DNA of 64,000 bases, from NCBI GenBank assembly GCA_037132075.1, contig JBAXPV010000009.1, forward strand, positions 57,337 to 121,336, given 5' to 3'. Made by a program: the position numbers and the translations under genes. The stretch comes from JBAXPV01 sp037132075. GTDB taxonomy: Bacteria; Bacteroidota; Bacteroidia; Bacteroidales; CAIXZF01. Under the pieces are notes generated by a model. It was not told the origin of the DNA, made no database searches, and saw only the letters and a program-made list of their open reading frames with translations. This document shows positions 60,346 to 64,000 of the stretch, in pieces (the first letter of the stretch is position 1; the number at the start of each line of letters is the position of its first letter).

Positions 60346-61335
60346 ATGGAACAGAACGCAAAGATATACATCGCCGGCCACCTCGGCATGGTCGGTTCCG
60401 CCATCCACCGCAACCTCCAGGCAAAAGGCTATTCCAACTTCCTCACCCGCAGCCTCGCCGAACTTGACCTTTCAAACCAACAATCAGTTAACGACTTTTT
60501 CGCTAATGAAAAGCCAGACTATGTCTTCCTCGCCGCAGCGAAAGTCGGTGGCATCATGGCAAACAACACCTATCGCGCCCAGTTCATCTACGAAAACCTG
60601 ATGATCCAGAACAACATCATTCATGCAGCCTATGTAAATGGCGTAAAGAAATTACTGTTCCTCGGCAGCTCCTGCATCTACCCAAAACTGGCGCCACAGC
60701 CCCTGAAAGAAGAATCACTACTAACCGGTCTCCTCGAATACACAAACGAGCCCTATGCCATCGCCAAAATCGCCGGCATCAAAATGTGTGAAAGCTACTA
60801 CCGCCAATATGGATGCAATTTCATCAGCGTCATGCCCACCAACCTCTACGGCCCTAACGACAACTACAACCTCGAAACCTCCCACGTCCTCCCCGCACTA
60901 ATCCACCGCATGCACAACGCCAAAGTCAGCATGGAGGAACAAAAACTCAATAATTCCACACTAACTACTAACTACTCACTACTAACTCTTTGGGGCACCG
61001 GCACACCCCTCCGCGAATTCCTCTACGTCGAAGACATGGCCGACGCATGTGTTTTCCTAATGCAAAACCTTGAAGCAGAAGAATTGTATAACTCCGGCAT
61101 CACCCACATCAACATTGGCAGTGGCGAAGAGATCACAATTAAAGACCTGGCAGAGCTTATCAGGTCCATTGTTGGTTTTGAAGGCGAAATCCAATGGGAC
61201 GCCACCAAACCCGACGGCACACCAAGGAAACTCATGGACGAATCCCGCCTCCATACCCTCGGCTGGATTCCGACTACCTCCCTCCCCGAAGGGATTAAAA
61301 AAGCGTATCAAGACTTCCTCACCCGACAGGGATAA
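60346..61335 (+). CDS. fcl: GDP-L-fucose synthase
   Basis: A 329-residue epimerase-reductase that converts the Gmd product to GDP-L-fucose. NADP-binding GHLGMVGSAIHRNLQ, catalytic Ser in FLGSSCIYP, Tyr/Lys in YAIAKIAGIKMCESYY, and LWGTGTPLREFLYVEDMADAC are all present. Between RMHNAK and LWGTG there is an extra stretch of roughly 12-15 residues (about 200-215, with STLTTNYSLL) whose DNA is an ACTAACT-type repeat identical in style to the intergenic heptads. The loop is variable in the family, so activity may survive. With gmd it shows that the surface glycan contains fucose or a derivative. Confidence 0.93.
   Translation: MEQNAKIYIAGHLGMVGSAIHRNLQAKGYSNFLTRSLAELDLSNQQSVNDFFANEKPDYVFLAAAKVGGIMANNTYRAQFIYENLMIQNNIIHAAYVNGVKKLLFLGSSCIYPKLAPQPLKEESLLTGLLEYTNEPYAIAKIAGIKMCESYYRQYGCNFISVMPTNLYGPNDNYNLETSHVLPALIHRMHNAKVSMEEQKLNNSTLTTNYSLLTLWGTGTPLREFLYVEDMADACVFLMQNLEAEELYNSGITHINIGSGEEITIKDLAELIRSIVGFEGEIQWDATKPDGTPRKLMDESRLHTLGWIPTTSLPEGIKKAYQDFLTRQG
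60957..60988. repeat. ACTAACT-type repeat inside the fcl coding sequence
   Basis: CACTAACTACTAACTACTCA then CTACTAACT, the reverse of the TTAGTAG units at 52.4 and 53.0 kb, in frame within fcl. Confidence 0.75.
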
Positions 61336-61392
61336 AGGATAATATATAAAGGATAAATAGTCCCGATTGCTGACCCAACTTCATCCCTTCAA

Positions 61393-61444
61393 CACCCGGT
61401 AGCTGAGTCTGTCGAAGCTCATCCTTCATATATCATCCTTCTAA
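61393..61444. repeat. TTCGACAGGCTC-type plus ATCCTTCAT-type repeat (copy 2)
   Basis: Bases 61393-61429 match 57021-57057 with one difference, followed by another ATCCTTC unit. It reaches to within ~15 bases of the first codons that still align with the Schlafen-type protein. Confidence 0.85.
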
Positions 61445-61457
61445 CACCCCATCTCAC

Positions 61458-62864
61458 CTGAAAGAGAATCAGAACATAGAAAACAAAGCTAGTTTCAATG
61501 ATTCTGTTATTGAAACATTAGTCGCTTTTGCAAATAGCAAAGGAGGAAGTGTACTGATAGGCATTAATGATGATGGCAGTCCAAACACGAATTTTACCTT
61601 TGGCAAAGAAACGTTCCAAAAATGGGTGAACGAAATAAAAGTAAAGACCCAACCATCAATAATTCCTGATATAGAAGTTATTGTTTATAATGGACAAAAT
61701 ATAGTTGAATTGGCGATCCCTGAATTTCCAATTAAACCTGTTTCATTCAAAGGACGCTATTATAAAAGAGTAAAAAATTCTAATCATCAGTTATCAGTTA
61801 TTGAAATTGCAGATCTGAGCTTGCAATCATTGCAGGTGTCATGGGATTCGTATCCAGCGCCAAACATTACTATTGACGACATAGATTTATTAAAGGTAGA
61901 AAAATTTATCCGGAAGGTTAACGCCACTGGAAGGTTCAATCTGGAGGGATCTCTTGTTGAAAACCTGGAAAAACTTCGATTGATTTCAAATAATAAAATA
62001 ACAAATGCTGCATATCTCCTTTTTGCTAAAAGAGATATCGCTTTTAATGTTCATTTAGGCAGATTCAAAACACCTTCTTATATTATTGACGATAAAATGT
62101 TGAGAGGTTCTTTATTTGAGGTTGTTGAAGAAACAATGAAATATCTAATTTCCCAAATTAAAGTTGCATTTGAAATTACAGGGGTGACGACACAACGAAC
62201 TGAAATTTTCGAATATCCTTTGCCTGCTCTAAGAGAATTAGTCTTAAATGCACTGATTCATCGTGATTATTTAAGCCCTATTGATGTTCAGATTAAAGTT
62301 TTTGACAACAGCATTACTTTTTTTAACCCCGGTAAGTTGTACGGCGATCTGACAGTTGCACATTTAATATCCAATAATTACCAGGCGTATGCGCGAAACA
62401 AATTATTGGCAGAAGCCTTTTACCTCACAGGAGATATTGAAAAATATGGTAGCGGATTTAAGCGTATTCAAAACGAGTTAAAACAATATCCGACCATGAA
62501 TATGGATTGTCAGGAAATCCCAAATGGTTTTTTAGTTGAGTTAAGTTATACACAACAAAAAACAACTACGAGGATTAGCACTGAAAATAGTGCCAGTGCT
62601 GAGATTTCCGGGCAGGGTGCTAAAAGTGGCACTAAAAGTGGCACTAAAGATGGCACTAAAGATGGCACTAAAAAACAAATCGATAGCAAAATGGACTTGA
62701 TTATTGACCTATTGAAAGAAAGTAAGCATGTCACAATTGATAATATTTCGAAAATGCTCAATATCCCCAGAAGAACGATAGTAAGGTATCTGGAAAAATT
62801 AAAAAATGATAACGTAATACAAAGAACCGGCAGTAAGAAAGACGGTTACTGGGAGATTCTATAA
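61458..62864 (+). CDS. Schlafen/AlbA_2-type ATP-binding protein with winged helix
   Basis: The frame aligns to the AlbA_2 (Schlafen-like) family from about 61464: FNDSVIETLVAFANSKGGSVLIGINDDG is the N-terminal nucleic-acid or nucleotide-binding core. It continues with RYYKRVKNSNHQL, LVLNALIHRDYLSPIDVQI and YGSGFKRIQNEL (HATPase_c_4 region), a linker of five GTK-type repeats, and a C-terminal winged helix (ISKMLNIPRRTIVRYLEKL). The first in-frame ATG or GTG codons lie well inside the domain (GTG at 61626), and a stop occurs at 61404, so no standard start fits; CTG at 61458 is the best candidate. The repeat directly upstream seems to have replaced the start. Function may be regulatory or antiphage. 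Confidence 0.75.
   Translation: MKENQNIENKASFNDSVIETLVAFANSKGGSVLIGINDDGSPNTNFTFGKETFQKWVNEIKVKTQPSIIPDIEVIVYNGQNIVELAIPEFPIKPVSFKGRYYKRVKNSNHQLSVIEIADLSLQSLQVSWDSYPAPNITIDDIDLLKVEKFIRKVNATGRFNLEGSLVENLEKLRLISNNKITNAAYLLFAKRDIAFNVHLGRFKTPSYIIDDKMLRGSLFEVVEETMKYLISQIKVAFEITGVTTQRTEIFEYPLPALRELVLNALIHRDYLSPIDVQIKVFDNSITFFNPGKLYGDLTVAHLISNNYQAYARNKLLAEAFYLTGDIEKYGSGFKRIQNELKQYPTMNMDCQEIPNGFLVELSYTQQKTTTRISTENSASAEISGQGAKSGTKSGTKDGTKDGTKKQIDSKMDLIIDLLKESKHVTIDNISKMLNIPRRTIVRYLEKLKNDNVIQRTGSKKDGYWEIL
62617..62676 (+). repeat. 12-bp tandem repeat coding (S/D)GTK units
   Basis: GGCACTAAA plus AGT or GAT is repeated five times in tandem, in frame, giving SGTKSGTKDGTKDGTK in the linker between the ATP-binding and winged-helix parts of the Schlafen-type protein. 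Confidence 0.85.
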
Positions 62865-62867
62865 CAG

Positions 62868-63075
62868 ATCGCCCGTCGCCCCCTTCGACAAGCTCAGGGA
62901 CCGAGTCTCTTCGTCGCCCCCTCGCCCCCTCGCCCCCCTTCGACCCCTTCGACAGGCTCAGGGACCGAATCTCAGGGACCGAGTCCCTCCGTCGCCAAGT
63001 CGCCCCATCGCCCCACTTCACCCTTCAACCTTCTCTTCATCCTTCATTATTCATCCTTCATCCTTCTTCATTCCA
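62868..63075. repeat. Composite repeat: CGCCCC, TTCGACAGGCTCAGG and ATCCTTCAT units
   Basis: No gene in this ~210-base gap. CGCCCC arrays (62868-62940 and 62990-63015), two TTCGACAAGCTCAGGGACCG / TTCGACAGGCTCAGGGACCG units (about 62884 and 62948) with the tail ATCTCAGGGACCGAGTC, then four ATCCTTCAT-like units up to the MNT gene start. Confidence 0.85.
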
Positions 63076-63076
63076 C

Positions 63077-63361
63077 ATGCGCCTCAATAATTTTGAAATA
63101 GAAAATATTAAAAAGCAGGCCATACGTCATTTTGGAAACGAAGTGAAAGTAATTCTCTTTGGTTCGAGGACCCAAAATGAAAAGCGGGGAGGAGATATTG
63201 ATTTGTACATTAAAAGTACTGATCTTGAAACAATGAATCCGCGGTCAAAAATAAATTTCATCACTGATTTGTTAATGATTATTGGTGAACAAAAGAAAAA
63301 TGGGTATCCTTCGATCGAAATTCGTTCACCTAAAGATTTGATTGATTATGAAAACGACTAA
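63077..63361 (+). CDS. MNT-type nucleotidyltransferase
   Basis: A 94-residue minimal nucleotidyltransferase with ILFGSRTQNEKRGGDIDLYI (Gly29, Ser30, Arg31; Asp40 and Asp42). No HEPN gene follows; instead a 55-residue protein starts in an overlap of 14 bases. It is bounded on both sides by composite repeats with the same units, as an independent cassette would be. It probably modifies a toxin or tRNA partner, which may be that small protein. Confidence 0.85.
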   Translation: MRLNNFEIENIKKQAIRHFGNEVKVILFGSRTQNEKRGGDIDLYIKSTDLETMNPRSKINFITDLLMIIGEQKKNGYPSIEIRSPKDLIDYEND

Positions 63362-63515
63362 AGATTTTGATTGTGTAAAAATGATGCGGGATATTCGCGA
63401 TAAAATGAATTCAGAGATTGTTAAAATGGATTCTGCCCAGATAATTGAATATTTTCGTAAAAAATCACAGGAATACCAAAGTAAATATGGCCAGCCAATA
63501 ACAAAGGGTCATTAG
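63348..63515 (+). CDS. 55-residue partner of the MNT protein
   Basis: A short gene that begins MKTTKDFDCVKMMRDIRDKM and ends PITKGH, overlapping the MNT gene by 14 bases. The sequence is helical and charged (SAQIIEYFRKKSQEYQSKYG). I recall similar short ORFs near toxin-antitoxin loci in Bacteroidota and cyanobacteria, where the pattern FDCVxMMRxIRDxM is conserved, but I cannot give a family name. Because it overlaps the MNT gene it is probably the second half of that module. Confidence 0.72.
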   Translation: MKTTKDFDCVKMMRDIRDKMNSEIVKMDSAQIIEYFRKKSQEYQSKYGQPITKGH

Positions 63516-63525
63516 TTATTGTAGT

Positions 63526-63688
63526 TCCACCCCACCTAATTCTCTTTTTCACCCTCTTTATATCCTTCGACCCTTTCGACAGGATCAGGAACCGAATCTC
63601 AGGGACCGAGTCGCCCCGTCGCCAAGTCGCCAAGTCGCCCCAGTCGCCACTTCACCCTTCAACCATCCTTCATCCTTCATCCTTAAAT
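63526..63688. repeat. Composite repeat: TTCGACAGG, CGCCCC and ATCCTTCAT units
   Basis: CCTTCGACCC, TTTCGACAGGATCAGGAACC and ATCTCAGGGACCGAGTC (63565-63612) correspond to 62947-62985 with about three differences, followed by GTCGCCAAGTCGCC units and ATCCTTCAT units up to 63682. It closes the MNT cassette. Confidence 0.85.
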
Positions 63689-63693
63689 TAGCC

Positions 63694-63981
63694 ATGTCCA
63701 CCGACACATTTTCACAGATTAAACAGATTATCAACAATAATATTCCCAATGTTGATATTTTGTTATTTGGAAGCAGGGCTCGTGGCGAATCTGTTCCAGA
63801 TAGCGATTATGATTTAATGATTATCTTTCATAATCCAATTGGGAATAAAGAGAAATTGCATTTTCGGGCGCTTATCAGGAAACAATTAGCGCTATCAGGC
63901 ATCGATGCCGATGTGATCATAGAATCTGACATTGACATTGAAACTAAAAAGGTTACTGTTCAGGGGTTATTAACATGTTAA
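63694..63981 (+). CDS. MNT-type nucleotidyltransferase (second)
   Basis: A 95-residue nucleotidyltransferase with LLFGSRARGESVPDSDYDLMI (Gly26, Ser27, Arg28; Asp38 and Asp40). This branch usually pairs with a HEPN gene overlapping its 3' end. An ATG at 63974 does overlap, but its frame reads MLTNQS and stops at once, so either the partner starts elsewhere beyond the window or is broken. It begins 6 bases after the composite repeat. Confidence 0.85.
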   Translation: MSTDTFSQIKQIINNNIPNVDILLFGSRARGESVPDSDYDLMIIFHNPIGNKEKLHFRALIRKQLALSGIDADVIIESDIDIETKKVTVQGLLTC

Positions 63982-64000
63982 CCAACCAAAGTTAGGGAAT

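Noticed and set aside
61626..62864. GTG at 61626 as the true start of the Schlafen-type gene
   Set aside because: About 54 well-aligned family residues lie upstream in the same frame, so the annotated start must be earlier or lost.
62758..63021. Minus-strand frame of 87 codons
   Set aside because: Mostly translation of the composite repeat; no support.
63974..63994. HEPN partner gene starting in the overlap with the last MNT gene
   Set aside because: The frame stops after six codons; the window ends too soon to judge another start.
1..64000. tRNA, rRNA, transposase or phage genes
   Set aside because: Scanned by eye for T-loop motifs, DDE or tyrosine recombinase motifs and structural phage genes; none found. 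A covariance-model search would be needed to exclude small RNAs.

Overview
The window looks like a chromosome segment of an uncultured or poorly described member of the Bacteroidota (probably Bacteroidales-like). The reasons are TonB-receptor and type IX secretion (T9SS) cargo genes, a porZ gene, PorV/PorQ-family and DUF3098/DUF3108/DUF3109 proteins, an UpxY-type NusG paralogue, a Bacteroidota-type long IspG, and the TAnnTTTG promoter -7 element in front of many transcription units. I saw no rRNA, tRNA, CRISPR array or insertion sequence.

Region 1 (1-5.6 kb) holds the end of a TonB-dependent receptor, a 1372-residue secreted protein with a T9SS-type C-terminus and a PorV/PorQ-like barrel. Region 2 (5.7-23 kb) is core metabolism: greA and a HIT hydrolase; a minus-strand block ftsX-DUF3098-uppP-truB and queA-ispD-ruvC; leuS with DUF3108 and DUF3109 genes; ferritin; an aminoacyl-tRNA editing protein; a rhaD-like aldolase behind a truncated galM; a 36-residue Lys-rich protein; and cysD-cysN-kbl-methyltransferase. 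Region 3 (23-43 kb) has an M6 metalloprotease exported by T9SS, an outer-membrane protein, a UMF1-type MFS transporter, lysS, porZ-recO, a small exported protein divergent from a two-component system, ispG, and a minus-strand operon of two glycosyltransferases, a lipid kinase and a stand-alone Cas4-like nuclease. Region 4 (43-52.4 kb) has a 1892-residue Cys-rich PKD/Ig-like secreted protein, a small T9SS cargo protein and an O-antigen-ligase-like protein with TPRs.

Region 5 (52.4-64 kb) differs from the rest. An UpxY-like antiterminator appears to open a surface-polysaccharide locus (gmd and fcl make GDP-L-fucose, with a winged-helix regulator typical of such loci), but between these genes sit small conflict or toxin-antitoxin modules: two P-loop ATPases (one frameshifted), HEPN-MNT, RelE/ParE type, DUF6922-AbiEii, a Schlafen/AlbA-type protein, and two further MNT nucleotidyltransferases. 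Almost every junction carries short low-complexity repeats from a few recurrent families (GTTAGnn heptads, CGCCCC arrays, TTCGACAGGCTCAGG units, ATCCTTCAT units, CTGTG units). These occur hardly anywhere else in the window. Some form direct repeats around single modules, and some have entered coding sequence (fcl, gmd, the 3' ends of the second ATPase and AbiEii, and the 5' end of the Schlafen-type gene). One module survives only as a remnant. The region reads as a repeat-bounded, cassette-like accessory locus inside a capsule or O-antigen locus. Perfect dyads lie at or just upstream of the start codons of several modules and suggest autoregulation.
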